Positions 17,029-30,900 of a DNA stretch of 64,000 bases are shown here, in pieces. Position numbers and translations under genes: made by a program. This DNA is from Chamaecrista fasciculata (Eukaryota; Streptophyta; Magnoliopsida; Fabales; Fabaceae), in the NCBI GenBank assembly GCA_003254925.1, contig QANZ01012164.1, positions 88,133 through 152,132 on the forward strand, in the 5' to 3' direction. The first letter of the stretch is position 1, and each line of letters begins with the position of its first letter. The notes below the pieces were generated by a model. It saw only the letters and a program-made list of their open reading frames with translations, made no database searches and had not been told where the DNA came from.

Positions 17029-18776
17029 TCATGCACCCTGATCCTCAATTTCTCCATTTTCACCATCTTCAGCAGCTGCAGCAGCAGCCGCGGCCATCAA
17101 CTCATCAAAGTTTGCTGTCTTCCCAAGTAATATTTCAATCTAAAACAATTTTACAAGTAGATGTAAGACTTCAGGGCAAGGAATAAAACAAAACCCAAGA
17201 TTATTAGATTCGAAGGACTAAGACTGCCCAATTATATATGACATAAATTCCACGACATCTGAATGTTCATGACTCAGCAATTTTGTGTCTTGACACTTAC
17301 CTTGGCCTTCTGGACAGGTCTACCTCTAGAATCGTCCTTTATGTCAACAGTCGATGTCATGATTTCTACATTTTGATAAGATCATGTGTCAAATTAAATT
17401 AAGGCTAGCACAAACAAGAGGGGAGGAGGGGGGTAACATTTCCCAGATGAGAAAAAGAAGGAAAGAAGAAAGTAGTATCTCACTCTTTTCAACAGCAAGC
17501 CCATTGTTTTTCAAAATTTCAGCAACGGTAACCACTGTGGCAATAGCTATAACAATACAATAGAAAACAAATTAGAAATCATCTTTAAAACAATGAATGT
17601 GGTTGGGAGAAGATAATACTAGAAATGAAAAATCAGCATTTTTGAAATGTCATTCTACTATTGCCCAGAAACAATAGAAGTGTCAACTGTCCATACAATC
17701 AACAAGGGAAAACCAAACCCTCAAGAATTTATTCAAAGTCTAAAATTTGGAAAATGTCAGGTAGAAAGAATTGGGCAAGAAAACCGAATAACCATTTAAC
17801 CACTTGTTCGACCTACAAAAACCTAGAACTATGAAGCTTTGATGTATGTTACTCGTCAGATTATTCCAATATTAATGTCATTCAGTTTATGTGACCAATG
17901 AAACTCTGACGTACTAACAGGACTAGTTCAAATAACCAATCAATATAAGGTACTCCCATTGTCCTAAAAATAAGCATGATAAACTTAAGACTTCTAGTAC
18001 TCCTATATGTGTCATGGCCCGACAACAACAAAAGCCTTTTCCCACTAGATGTATGGATCAATCGATGCCAATATGTTCTATTTTTACACGTTTTTATGAA
18101 TAGGTTATTAATACTTAAATTCATCCTAATGGTTTCTCCAATTGTTTTCTTTAGTCATCCCCTTCCTCTAGTTCAATGTACACGAACTTCTTTGTACCTA
18201 ACCAAATCACCTAAGACATGTTTCATCTATGATAGGCCCAACTTTCTCTCTAATGCACAAGAGGTAGGTGACATGGCCAAAAAAGTGTTTGATGAAAAAG
18301 CATAGCAATGGGCAAAAAAGTACAAAAAATAGAGGCATCTGGTTAAGATATAATACCCATTCCCAGTGCTGACAGCTCAACCTCATTATGTTGTTGCATA
18401 TACCTCTGCAATAAAAATGAGAATGAACCCATTCAAACAAATGCAATAAACATATAACTAAATAAATAATACGCAAATGTTCACAGGTTTCACTGAACAT
18501 CGGATTAAGAAAGAAAATACTTGAGGCTACATCCTTTTATCCAGCCACAACGATTCAAATCACTAATCTTCAAAGAGCAAGCCAGAAATGGAAGAAAAAT
18601 AAAGTAAAAATACGAAAATTGAAGTGAAGGGAATGGAAAGTACACACCTTGGCTAGATTAACGTAAAAGAAGAGGGGCTTTTTGGTATTTGAAACCTGAA
18701 TGCGATTCTTCTTGTAGGAATCGGAGATGTTGATGTTGATGTTGTTTACTCCCTCTGTGATGGCTTCCATTGCCAT
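17029..18776 (-). CDS. Alba-family DNA/RNA-binding protein
   Basis: Small nucleic-acid-binding protein; plant short Alba proteins bind RNA and R-loops and act in nucleus and cytoplasm. Exons on the minus strand: 18648-18776, 18357-18405, 17484-17546, 17301-17365, 17029-17139, all GT-AG, giving 138 residues. Order: acidic/Asn-rich N-terminus, then the Alba core with NRIQVSNTKKPLFFYVNLAK, RYMQQHNEVELSALGM, ATVVTVAEILKNNGLAVEK and MTSTVDIKDDSRGRPVQKAK, then an eight-alanine run and an acidic tail. Length and sequence fit Arabidopsis ALBA1/ALBA2 (At1g29250/At2g34160). I chose the first ATG (MAMEAITEGVNN); a second in-frame ATG two codons later gives the MEAITEG start typical of the family and may be the real one. 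The N-terminal stretch NININI is an Asn/Ile repeat from GATGTT triplets. Confidence 0.93.
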
Positions 18777-19409
18777 GATGACAAAGTGATACACTTTAAT
18801 GTTGAGGAACCCTAAATTTGGATTATGGTTTTCTGAATTCTGATTTTGTAGTCGACTCCAATCGAAACGAAATCTCTTCTCAGGTGAAAAAGTATCGAAG
18901 CACAATGCGAGATTGGGCCGAAGATGTAGTGGGCCTTAGTCGGAACTACTTACGGACCAGTAAGCCCAGGCCCATGATAGTTTTTATATTGCCCAAAGTT
19001 GTTTGATTTAAATTTTTTACATTTTGTTGTTGTTGAAAATTTATTTTGTGTGTTTGACACTCTCACTTTGATGCCCAAGTTTAAAGGGAATGCATGTGGA
19101 GAGGTCATTTTTTTTTTTTTATCAACTCGTTACATCCTTTTTGTTATTGACACTGATGACTTGATCGTTGATGACTTGATCGTTAAATGCACATGTGACA
19201 CGTTAAATATCACATATTTAATTATTTGGGACCACTTAAGGTTTGAGATTTGGGAATGCTTCAATAGTTTATACCTTATGGAAACATCACGTGTAATATA
19301 AATATTTGAGTCTGACTGAATTTTAGGTCAATGTAATTGTTTGTTGGTCCGGTTCAGTTGGTTTAGATAACTAGAATGCCAAAATGACATTTAACAATGT
19401 CATATAAGC
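18777..19409. other. Upstream region of Alba gene
   Basis: Contains the Alba promoter and 5' UTR (immediately 3' of 18776 on the plus strand). Beyond about 19000 it is AT-rich with no gene. I could not place promoter elements reliably. Confidence 0.4.
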
Positions 19410-20009
19410 CATAGTTGTCAAATCGGGATTCGAATCGTGAATCATTGAGCTGATTTTTAAATCGTAAATCAAATCAAATCGTAGGATTCAGAAACATACT
19501 GAATAGTCTGAAATACGTTATACCAATGACAAAAAACTACATAAGTCTCACATAAAGTCATAAATGACAAATCATAATAAAAAAGAACTCAAAAGTCATA
19601 GTTCATAGTTCATAATAACCTCTGAATTCTTTTTATTTCGACGTGAGAGATGAGAGAAGAAATAATTATACAGATTCTAGGGATTATAGGAATAATTATA
19701 TAATTATTCTAGGGATTATAGGAATAATTAAATAGATTTGTTTTAGCTAATTGTAGATTTGTAGATGATTTTTCTAGCTTAATTATAGGGATTTGTTTTA
19801 GCTTAATTGTAGATAATTGTCTATGATTTCCCAATCAGTTTTTTTCTTCAAATCTCTGTTTTTTCACTAATCGCCTGAATCGTTCGATTCACGATTCCGG
19901 CACGAATCGTACGATTCCAACTAGGCACCGATTCAAGATATGAAACGATTCAGCCAAAAATACGTATCGTTTTGATGGCGAATCGAATTGTAGGATTCTA
20001 ACAACTATG
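19410..20009. mobile_element. hAT-type MITE, 600 bp
   Basis: Ends CATAGTTGTC and ACAACTATG, with a perfect 8-bp target duplication ATATAAGC (19402-19409 and 20010-20017). The interior has many subterminal copies of the motif CGATTC/GAATCG on both strands, a pattern typical of hAT transposase-binding sites. A different family from 5005/9745. Confidence 0.87.
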
Positions 20010-20295
20010 ATATAAGCATTTAATGTTCACGTCGTCAAGTAATTTAAAGGATTCTAACTACTAAGGGACTAAATAGTTGATGATTATGATAAATGAGAGA
20101 CTGGGTAGTTTATTTAATAAATGAGAGACCGAATCATTGACTCAATAAAAAAAAGAAGAGCCAAATAATAAGTTTCCTCGTGTCTTAATGATATCACATA
20201 CTATACCTTCCTGAATTTCCCACGTATCTTGAATGAGTTATTTAACATAATATTCCATGAGAGGAAAAAAAAAACAACTCCTCTAATTTATCTTT

Positions 20296-20738
20296 AGTAA
20301 AATTGGATTTTTGGTCTCATAACTTTTGTTTAGGTCTCAATTTGGTCTTATAATTTTTTTTGTTGCATTTTTTGTCCCATATCTTTGTAAAAAGTTGCAG
20401 ATTCGGTCCCGTATTACTTTTGGTCACATATTTTTTTGTCAGGTTGCAGAGTTCGTCCCATATCTTTACAAAAAGTTTCACCGCCAGTCCCATTTGATCT
20501 GAAGATATCAGATCAATTCTGCACCGCCACCCAAAGATATAAGACCAATTCTGCAACCTGACTAAAAGATATAGGACCAATTCTACAACATGAGTCAAAG
20601 ATATGAGACCAAAAGTGTAACACGAGACCAAATCTGCAACTTGAGCAAAAGATATGAGACCAAAAGTACAACAAAAATAGTTATGGGACCCAATTGAGAT
20701 CTTAGCAAAAGTTAAGGGACAAAAAGTGCATTTTGGCC
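20296..20738. mobile_element. Mutator-like MITE ('ttggtcccata' family)
   Basis: Inverted-repeat element of the same family as 11737-12178, with arms carrying TTTGGTCTCATAAC and its complement. Flanking 9-bp duplication TTTATCTTT/TTTATTTTT (20287-20295, 20739-20747) with one mismatch. Ends are more decayed than in the 11737 copy. Confidence 0.75.
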
Positions 20739-20747
20739 TTTATTTTT

Positions 20748-21453
20748 GTGGATACCATAACATCTGAAGTACCCACCAAAAATCTAAAGGAGTCGTCTAT
20801 CCAATTTTATAAAAAGCTGTTTATTTAAAGTTCCAAAAATTACCATTTTGATTTTTGAGTAAATTTCACAAATTTTATGCCCGTGCCACGAGAATATAAT
20901 CAAAGTGAATCTTTAAAAAGAAAAATGAAGAGATGGAAAAAAAAATCTTCAATAGTACACATTCTTCCTCTTTCCCTTTTTTTTTTTTTCTCTCACTAAA
21001 TCACAGAAAATACAACATCACAAACCATGCAGAAGATTCAGATTTTCCAAGAATTTGACTTCTCAATCTCAAATTGACAAAATCCTCTTAATCAAATTAT
21101 TGTAATATACTATTTCAACCAATAAACGTAATAGTTCTTTTAATAAAAAAATAATAATAAACGTAATAGTTCTCAGAGAAAAAATATCTCAAATGAATAA
21201 TTATTTACCCGACCCCACTAAAATAATCATTTTTGGACAAGCGAATGCATCTATTTGTATTATTATACTAGATACTAGATATATTAAAAGTCAATACAAT
21301 AATACTTAGGCCCAATTCGTTTGCACTTTGATTATAATCTGCTCTGATTATAATCGTAATAAGCATGTTCGTTTATGTTTTTTTTCTGATCAAATTATAA
21401 TTATGATTTTTTTTATAATCAAACACACTTAATTACACTTATACCCCTATATA
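20748..21453. other. AT-rich intergenic DNA
   Basis: No gene. A short stretch at 21310-21440 contains repeated GATTATAATC palindromes, resembling part of the repeat at 26080-26460. Confidence 0.45.
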
Positions 21454-24400
21454 CGCTCTAGAAAAAGGTCATTTAGCAATGGCAGAATTTGTTTCTAAAT
21501 TGCAAAATTCTGTTTCTAAACAAGATTTAGCAACAGAATTTGTCCGTTTCTAAATCCGATGAAAAAACTGGCTTTGCTAAATTTAGCAACAACTTCACTG
21601 AATCTGTTTCTAATTTAGAAACACATAATTTTGTTGCAAATTTTTCATTAGATCAATTGATTTTACCAGTTTGATTCTTAGCAAGGCCTTATCTCTTGTT
21701 GCTTTTGTTGCTAAATCTGTTTCTAATTAGCAATGTAATACTATATTTCTAATATTGAATTTTCTTGTTTCTAATATTATCAACAAATATCATGAATAAT
21801 TTAATAAAAAGATATTTGATTATAATATAAATTTGTGGTACAAAATATTCACTTACAGCAAACTAAACAAATTGTTGTATAATATATCAATCACATCTCA
21901 TGGCTATACAAAAGTATCTCTATCCTAAATATTAACAATCAGCCCAAGCTGATTTATATCTAAGATAGAAATCTAACTCATCATCATCTTCAATTCTTCA
22001 TCACTATTTCCTTCTTGCTTGTCTTCAATTTCATTTACTCGTGCTTTTACCATTCCACCTCCATTAGCTTGTGACTAAGTGTCAACCAAATGGCTCTTGA
22101 AGATATATTCTTTTTTAAAATTTTGCCTGATACAATAAAAAAACTAATTAGCTAACATATATATATATATAAACATTGTTATAATGCTAATTGTAGCCAA
22201 AATTGGCAATTTCCCATATATGCTTGTATCATACTATCATCTTCCTGGTCCATACCAATTAAATTTGCCTGAATCAGATCAAAGAAATCAAGCCACTACT
22301 CAAAAGTTCTGACCACATGTAAATTGACACATTAGATGTACCCAAAACATTTATAAATGCTCATCCATCTAAATTAGATTTTCAAGCATGGAAAACAACA
22401 TTTATAAAACATTAAACAAACTCAATACATGTGTGAATTCTCAGCCTTTTAAATCAGAATTTTAGGATGGAAGATAACACTTTTAAGTGCAATAAACATG
22501 CCAATAACTTTGTCAAAATGCCCAACCTTTTGAATAAGGTCTTAGGACATGTCAATAACCTTGGTTTTGAGTCTATATGATATTTTTTTTAACGCATCAA
22601 ACTTCCAAACACTTCAAATCAACCACTCCCCTTATTTCTCTCACACAAATCACACGTCACACCCCACCACATCCCAAATCCATTCCCCTTCTAATTATCT
22701 CTATCTTCTTCCTCATAAAATTCACACTCTCCCTACCCAAACAACCAAACACTACACTTAATTATTTTATTTCATTGATTTGGTCCTTCAAATAATCTAG
22801 TTAATTCCATGGCTAGTCTGTTTCAATTAAAAGTTTGTATACCAAATAATGCATTGCATCATTTATGACTAGTGTAATAGTAAGCCAAATCTATTTGGTT
22901 TGTCTTTGACTTCAAGAACTTAGAGCCAATTTGTGAAGAAAAAAACATTAATAAAACATAAACCCCACCACTAACAAAACATACATAGCCGATTTAATTT
23001 ATATTGTCTGGGAGTAGTTGTTTTATATAATAGGTATAATGAGAAAAAGTAAAGTTAGATTAGTTATGTTGTAAGACAATATTCCCCACTCACAGTAACA
23101 AACATATACATCACCAATTTAACAAGCTAAAATTCAAACTAACCTCTTGAAAAATTGCTTGGAACTCTCATATGACAGAGAACCTTATTAATGAGGGCAT
23201 TGATCCAAAACATCATTAGTTAATTCAAAGTCCACCTTCATAACACTTGAGTTTAGCTTCTTAAAGAATTAAGTGTATCTAGAATAAGTTGTTTCTTATT
23301 CCATGGTTACCCCTATTTCATTAGTTTGGTCCTTCAAGTAATCTAGTTAATTCCATGACTATCCTGCTTCAATTCAAAATCTATGTACCAAATAATGCAT
23401 TGTATCTATGACTAGTGTAATACTAGGCCAAACCTATTTGGCTTTCCTTTGATTTCAAGAACTTGGAGCAAATTTGGGAAGGCAAAAAACATTAATAAAT
23501 CATATACACTAACACTAACACTAACACTAACGAAACATATATGTAGTCATTTTATATTGCTTGGAAGTAGTTATATATATATATATCAAATAGGTATAAT
23601 GAAAAAAATTCAAGTTAGATCGGTTGCAAGACAATCTTTCCCACACACACTAACAAACATATACATCCAATAAATAAGTTAAAATTCAAACCAACCTCTT
23701 GAAGAACTGTCAGGAAGACTCATATGACAATGAACCTTAGAGAGCATTGATTCAAATCATCATTAGTTAATGAAAATTCCACCTTCAATGTCTTGAAGCT
23801 CAACGTATATTATCACGTAATGACCTAGAAGATAACAACAATAATTCCAAGAATAAGATTATATAACTATTGATTTAGACCCACATAAGGAGAAAATGAG
23901 TTGCACTTAATGACACGTTGATGCCCAACAACAATCCCAAACAATGATGTGCACAAAGAAAAACAAAACTTACAAATATTTATAATATTATATAATCATA
24001 TATACAACAGAATCAGAATATTGAATCATTGCAAGTAGTAAAATTTATTCATACATCTACTTTGATTGAGGCAGCAAAAGAATACTATCCAATAACCAAC
24101 ATTCTCAATTTTCTTGTTTTTCTAATCTGTAAGTTGTAGATATGGCAGATGAAATTATTTATCTAACTCTCTAGTAATTAAAACAATGTCATATACATCA
24201 TATATGGGACATAAAAAATAAAAACAAATTGCAAGTAATCTCTTCTCATTTGCTTAACTTCATTGTCTAAATTCTCAATGATTAATTGGCCATTTGGGAC
24301 TTGGGAGCACGTAGATTGTTTAGTAGCATGCTTTTTCCAAGTTTTAGACTTTGATATGAGCCATGTGAAGAGAATAAGATCAGACAATTAATACTACAAA

Positions 24401-25366
24401 TCTAGAACTTTGTTGTAAGGCCCCATAACAACTTAATTAAGAAAAACAGAGATGAAAAGAGTTTATTTTTTTAATAGATAGAAATAAAAGAGTACAGAGA
24501 GGAAACAGTACTTCAGAAAGATTTAAAATGGAAAAAGAATAAAGATATGCACTGAATACTCTAATAAAATTGGGGAAAAAACATACGAAAGTAATGTGAA
24601 AGCTATGAGAAACTTCAAAGATTCAACTTTCAAAGGGGAAAAAATAGAAAGATATCAATGAAAATGTTGGGGATAAGATTAGGGTTTGGATACCATTGTG
24701 TAATTTGTGAGCAAAACAAAGTCATTTGGTTCTTGCCAATCAAATTCCATTACCTCCAACTGTTGAAACCTGTAACGAGAACACCGAAGATTATTGTTGT
24801 GTCTCCTCCTTTAGCGTTTTCTTACATCTTCTCCTCTTCAATTTTGTTTCTCCACAACAACTCCGTTCAAGATTCTTTATTGTCTCTCCTCTATCGTTGT
24901 GCCGTCCTCCTAAAAATCCAAATCCCCTTTCAATTTCCTCATTTTGGTAGTGCGAGACATGAAGGAACGAGGGAACATGGCGGCATAAGAGAATAGAAAA
25001 TGGAAGCCATGGATATCATGAGTGAGTCGAAAAAGTGAGGCCATTGTTCAAAGGGAGAGATTTGGGTTATTGGGCATTCATTTCAAAGCTAGGGTTTGCG
25101 GGTGAAAAGGGTAGGAGGACGCCAATTCATTTTGAGTAAGTGGGAGACTGAAGAAAATAAAGTTAAAAATTATTGAATTTCTTTTTAAAATTTTGAAACA
25201 AGTTTAGAAACGGAAACTGAGTTGTTGTTGCTAAACTGATAACTCTAAAGAAGAAAAGGGACACATCTGACTTTCGTTGCTTATTTTGTTTCAAAATTTT
25301 CATTTTAGAAACAGATACCATCAATGTTGCTAAATTCTGTTTCTAATATCAAGTTTTCTAGTAGTT
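21454..25366. mobile_element. Probable degenerate CACTA-like element (non-autonomous)
   Basis: The left end (CGCTCTAGAAAAAGG) and the complement of the right end (AACTACTAGAAAA) resemble the CACTACTAGAAAA ends of plant CACTA elements, with mutations in both. The two terminal 250-bp zones hold many copies of TTTAGCAAC and GTTTCTAA in opposite orientations, as CACTA subterminal repeats do. No transposase is readable inside. No clean 3-bp duplication could be confirmed because the terminal bases are altered. The interior contains a tandem duplication (22768-23810). The boundaries are estimates. Confidence 0.5.
22768..23810. repeat. Two diverged direct copies of a ~0.5 kb unit
   Basis: Unit A (about 22768-23265) and unit B (about 23310-23810) share long matching blocks in the same order, for example around TTTGGTCCTTCAA, CCAAATAATGCATTG, GACTAGTGTAATA and CATATACATC. 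They differ by substitutions and small indels. No coding function is seen. Confidence 0.75.
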
Positions 25367-27934
25367 AGTTAACACATAGTTTCGAACTCGTCGTATTCAA
25401 ACTTGAAATGATCGAAAGAGATTTAACGAATTTTAATTGTTTGATCTTGAAACGAGTTATCCATTTTTGTAATTCGATTTGATCTCATTTATTAATAGTC
25501 TCAAATTAAAGCACTCGTCAACAAAAAAAACTCGTAATATGAAGTAGCTAAAAATTTAGAGAAGAAATTGAAATAAAAAGTTAAAGCTGAAGGACAAAAA
25601 TTAAATGCATTTCTACTTAATTAATAATTTTTTATTCCTGAATTTGTATTAAATTATTTTTGTCCTTGAATTTAACCCAATGACTAAATTATTAACAATT
25701 ACAATAATTCGGGAAATAAGTCATATTTTTTATTATTCATGAATAAATTAGTTGACACGTTATAAATTTAGGAACTAAGTAGTAAGTTCTATTAAAAAAA
25801 GTCAACAATAAAGGATAAATTAAAACTTTGATTGAAAAATGTCATTTCAAAACCTTGTTATTTGAGATTACATAGTTTTTGTGTTGTTATCAGATGACAC
25901 TATTTTTGCTATCATCTGATGACAATGTGTTATCTTATTAAATGTCGACGTATAATGACATCATGATGTTACCAAACAAAAATTAAACATTCAAGATACT
26001 ATAATATATAAGATAATAGGAATGAGATATCAGCATATCAAGTACACTCTAATAGTATCAATGAAGTGAAACTTACAATTAATGGTCAGTTCGTTTGCGC
26101 TTATAAGAAAATCTGCTTTAATTATAATTAGAGTATGATTATAATCAAAGTTGATTATTTGTGTATTGGTGTTTGGATGAAAGTTGATTATTTGGTGTAA
26201 AATTATTATAAAATGGGTATGTAATGATTGTGGTTGGTAGAGAGAAGGGTAAGGAAATTAATAAATTGTATATGGGTAGAAATGGAAGAAAAAGTTGGAA
26301 AGAGTAGGAAAAAGTAAGATGTGATTTGACATATAATCAAAGTGTGTTTGGATGTGATTGTTGCTTATAGAAAAATCAAATTATGTCACTGTTTGCCTCG
26401 AAAAGCGTGAAAATATGATTATAATCATGTGCAACTTTGGAGGTGATTATTTTGTTTGGTCCACTGAATTCATTTTTGCCTACGAAATGGTGGACCGAAA
26501 GGACTAAAGTGTAGCATTTGGTCCCGACATTCGGTGGACCAACGAAAAAAATAGTCCATCGTTTCGCACAACATGAGAGAGAATGAAAAAAAAAAGAAGC
26601 GGACCCGAACAAAATATTCAATTTGGCTTTATTTTTTTTTTTTTTGCTTCTCTTCTCTCTTGTCTCTCTCTCCCTCTCCCTCTTCCTCTCTCTCGTCTCT
26701 CGCTTTCTCTTCCTCGCCCCCGATTAGTCTTCGCCGCCGGACGTTCCTCCAAGCCCACCAGCTTCGCCACCAGCGCCGGTGGAGTACTTCAAAAGTTCTC
26801 CAACGATTTCGCCGGATTTGAGCAAAAACGAACATTATTAGATTCTTTTTATATATATCCTCTGATTCTCTCACTTCCCTGTTGAATCGCTCATGGTGAC
26901 AAAAATTCTCGGCGTAGTTTTGTTGGGTGTGTTGGTGGATTTGGTGGGAAGTGTGGGATGGAAGATAAGGATTGGACTTGGATTTAGAAATTGGATGATT
27001 GTGAGTAGTGTTGGTCGGTGAGAATGTATCAGTGTGATGGTCTCGAATTTGTAGGGTTGGAGATGAAGTGGAATTGGAAGAGATGCCTAAGCTTTATTTT
27101 TTGATCCTCAATGCAAATTCCTGGTTCAATGCCATGAATGGATGAAGCGAAAATGGAGGAGAGAGAGAAAGGAGGAAGACAAGAATAGCTAAAATAATAA
27201 TTTGATTCACAAATAATTTGGGCAAAATAACATTTTAGCCCAATACAATAATGAGTATTTACAATATGATCCAATATTGAAGTAAATGACTATTTTACCC
27301 TTGTGATGGATGATTGATTGTATTAGATTATAGGTAATTATAGGTATATATAATCTTAAAGAGTTTTGTCTCTTCCTAGTTAAAATTGTTAGCAGATAGA
27401 TAGATGAGGTCAAATCGAGTTTTGAAAGTATATTTCTGACTAATTTAAAATATCATAGGAACATATAAAACCAATTTAAAACAAATAAAAGATAAAGGGA
27501 CCAATTTAAAATCTACTCCATATATAAAGGACCAATTTGAAATCACACACGTATTGCATTACGTGGTTGATATTGGTATGTGAATGTGGGGCATGTATTT
27601 CGGTTGTGTTGGTGGATATCCTTCTCTTCTGTCTCTTCATCTTCGGATTTAATTAATTCCAATTTGTATTCTCTTCTCTCTCTATAAACATTAAACAAAA
27701 CAACTTGCTCACTCATTTCGTTTTGCATTTTCATCCCATGCATGCACATTTCACATATCCATCATTATATCGTATACACATATATACACACACATCAACA
27801 TTCATCATTCATTGATCATTATACTCTCTATATATATATCTTTCAACGTAAGATTCATTTGATCAAAATCAATCAATCAATTAATTAAGTTTCATCAATC
27901 AGTACACTCACTGATCTGAGGGATCGAATTGAAA
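25367..27934. other. Intergenic region upstream of glyoxalase gene
   Basis: 25367-26080 is AT-rich and featureless. 26080-26560 is a repeat with GATTATAATC palindromes. 26570-27240 is less AT-rich, with a CTCTCT-rich tract at 26646-26720; the open frames there are low-complexity and I do not call a gene. Near the glyoxalase start, TCTCTCTATAAAC (about 27676) and CTCTATATATATATC (about 27825) are possible TATA boxes with pyrimidine context. Confidence 0.45.
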
Positions 27935-30900
27935 ATGATGAAGGATAGTGAGGGAAATCCTCTGCACCTAAAGTCTTTGAATCACATATCTCTGGTTTGC
28001 AGATCAGTGGAAGAATCCATTAATTTCTATCAGAATGTTCTTGGCTTTTTCCCCATCAGGAGGCCTGGATCCTTCGATTTTAGTGGCGCTTGGTACGTAT
28101 GTGTATATATATGTAATCATCATCATGATTTCTTTAAGGTCAAAGTGCGTATTTGATTCCATAATTTTTACCCAGGTCTCATTTTGGTCCCCTAATTCTT
28201 TTTGTTGCACTTTTTTTTTTGCCTGAATTTTTGTTGCACTTTTGCTCTCATAATTTTTTTGCTCAAGTTGCAGATTTGTAAATTTGGTCTTGTATTACTT
28301 TTGATCTCATATCTTTGCAAAAAATTTCACTGTCAGTCCTACCTGACCCAAAGATATGAGACTAATTATGCACCTGATCTAGAAATATAGAACCAATTCT
28401 GCAACTTGACCAAAAGATATGAGACCAATTTTGCAACCTGATCCAAAGATATGAGACTAATTATGCACCTGACCTAACGATATAGAATCAATTCTGCAAC
28501 TTGACCAAAAGATATGAAATCAATTTTGCAACCTGATCCAAAGATATGAGACCAAAAGTACAACAAAAAAAGTAATAGAACCAAATAGAGACCTGAGCAA
28601 AAGTTATGAGACCAAAAGTACACTTTGGTCTTTCTTTGGTTTCTTCTTTTCTTTCTTTAATTTTATTCGACGATACATTCATTTACATGTATAATAATAA
28701 TTCAATTCTCTCTTCTTCTTTTTTCTTACAGGCTATTTGGATATGGGATTGGAATTCATTTGCTGCAAGTAGAGGCCGCAGCCAATGTACCCAAGAAGAC
28801 CAAGATTAACCCAAAAGACAATCACATCTCTTTCCAGGTCCCATATATATATATCATCATCATCATCTTTATTAATTAATCTTGAATCATCTATTTCTCT
28901 ACTATATATTCTCTAATTTGGATCATAATCCTGTACAATTTTTCAAAGAATGCATCATTTACTTTTTTAAAAGAGTTAACTAAAAGTTTAGCCCTTAGAT
29001 AATGTGGACAATTTAAATTTATTGTAAACTAAAAATTCAGTCACAACTCAGTCCTGAAAAATTAAAATAGTATATTTGTTAGTCATTGTTATGGATTAAA
29101 TAGTATACTGTTTTAACCTTTCAGGGATTAAACTATGATCTTTCAAGGACGTACCAACATGTTAACTCAGTGATCTTTTAAAGGCCAAATTGTTAGTTTA
29201 CTATTTAATTTATTGGTTATTGAATTTTAAAAATTTTGATTTAGCCCCAAAAAGTTTATGACTAGTTGCAATTAAATCACTCCAGGAATTGGTATATAAA
29301 TTGTTCGAGTGTTTACGAAAGCACTAATTTATAAAGAGTCATAAATTTTCAAGGACTAAATTAAATATATTTTTTTAAAAAAAATAAGGACTAAAATGAC
29401 AATACTCATATAACTTAGGGAGTAAAATATCAATTTATAGACATCAGATAACAACACTATGTTGTTTAAAAACATTTTATATCAGAATTTGCTACTTCCA
29501 ATCATAAGTTTTGTTCATATTTACATAGCTTGTTCATGATTGTCATGCAAAATGTTTGTATTGAATTTGCTACTTCCAATCATAAGTTTTGTTCATATTT
29601 ACATAGCTTGTTCATGATTGTCATGCAAAATGTTTGTATTGAATTTCAAAAAGAGATTATATAAAATTCCAAATGGTTCGTTAAATCATAACTTTCAACT
29701 ACTTTCTTTTTCTCTTTTATAATTAATTCTACAAAATGTTTTTTTACATATTCTTTATGATTGATTATGAAAAAAAGTTTCTTATAAGAGATCATATTTT
29801 TTATTAAAATGCTACTCTTGGCAACAACAACAATAATTAACTAGTTTCCTACAAAAAAAAACTAACTAGTTTCCAAAATCTTGTAAGTCATTTATCTACA
29901 ACGAAAACATGTAATTTGAATGTTTCCAACTGCATGTTGTCCCACAGTAGGAGATTCTTTCATGTTTGGAGCAACTGTTGTCAAATTTCAAGTTTCAAGA
30001 AATTCTCTTTTTTTTTTTTCAACAAATGAGTTAATTGATACTGTACTCCAAACGCTTATGAGTAGATAAATTGATGAATGACCTCCTTGAAACTATACAT
30101 TTTCTGAGTGTCTTAATATTTTATGAGTGTCTTAATTATGCTAAATTCAAAATAGTAGTGATTGTTATTTCTTATCAAAGGAGTTCTTAATACATTTTTA
30201 TACCAATTAACTACTTTATTAAGCTCTTAAAATTATTTAATTATAATACTTTTAAAAATAAAAATTAAAAGAATGTCCCATTTATATAGTATACTAAAAA
30301 ATGGTTACATCTGCCGAGAAGTTAACAAGTGGAAGATTTTAAAAGTTTGCAGTTGTATACTCCTAAAAATAAAACAAGTGTATGTTCTCAAAATATGATA
30401 ATAATAGGCTAGAAGTTGATAAGTGACCATTTTCTATGGGTTGGATTTAATTAATTTTTCTTTATATTGGATCTCAACAAAATTTAAAAATATCTATTTC
30501 TCATATAACTTCAAATTAATACAATAAATTATTTTGATCAACATATCTATATCTATTTATACTATATTATATGTCTAAGGAATCTTCTGATAGTCGGTCA
30601 TTTAAAACTATAATATAAAATAAATTATTTTAAATATAATACATCAAAATATATAAATAAAAATAAAAATTTACTCCCACGTTTCTCATCCCCACACCCC
30701 ACGTTCTCATCCCATCACACCAAAAGTAAATTTGCAAGTAAACTATTAAATCAGTCCTCGAATTTTTGTTTGGTTACAAATAAGTCCCTGGATTTAGCTA
30801 ATAGACAAATAAGTCCCCGAATTTATCGACCGCTAGACGAATTGGTCCCTCCGTCAACCTGACGTTACAAAAAACGTGACGTGACACGTTAAGTGCTGAC

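Noticed and set aside
22549-22795. Ser/Thr/His-rich frames of about 70 residues
   Set aside because: Two overlapping frames over a C/T-rich stretch within a repeat; no conservation recognisable.
24658-24996. 112-residue plus-strand frame
   Set aside because: Mixed-composition region inside the presumed CACTA-like element; no motif and a competing frame at 24726.
26573-26885. Frames on both strands over a CT-rich tract
   Set aside because: Composition explains the open frames (CTCTCT and CGCCGG runs). Might be a gene leader, but nothing supports it.
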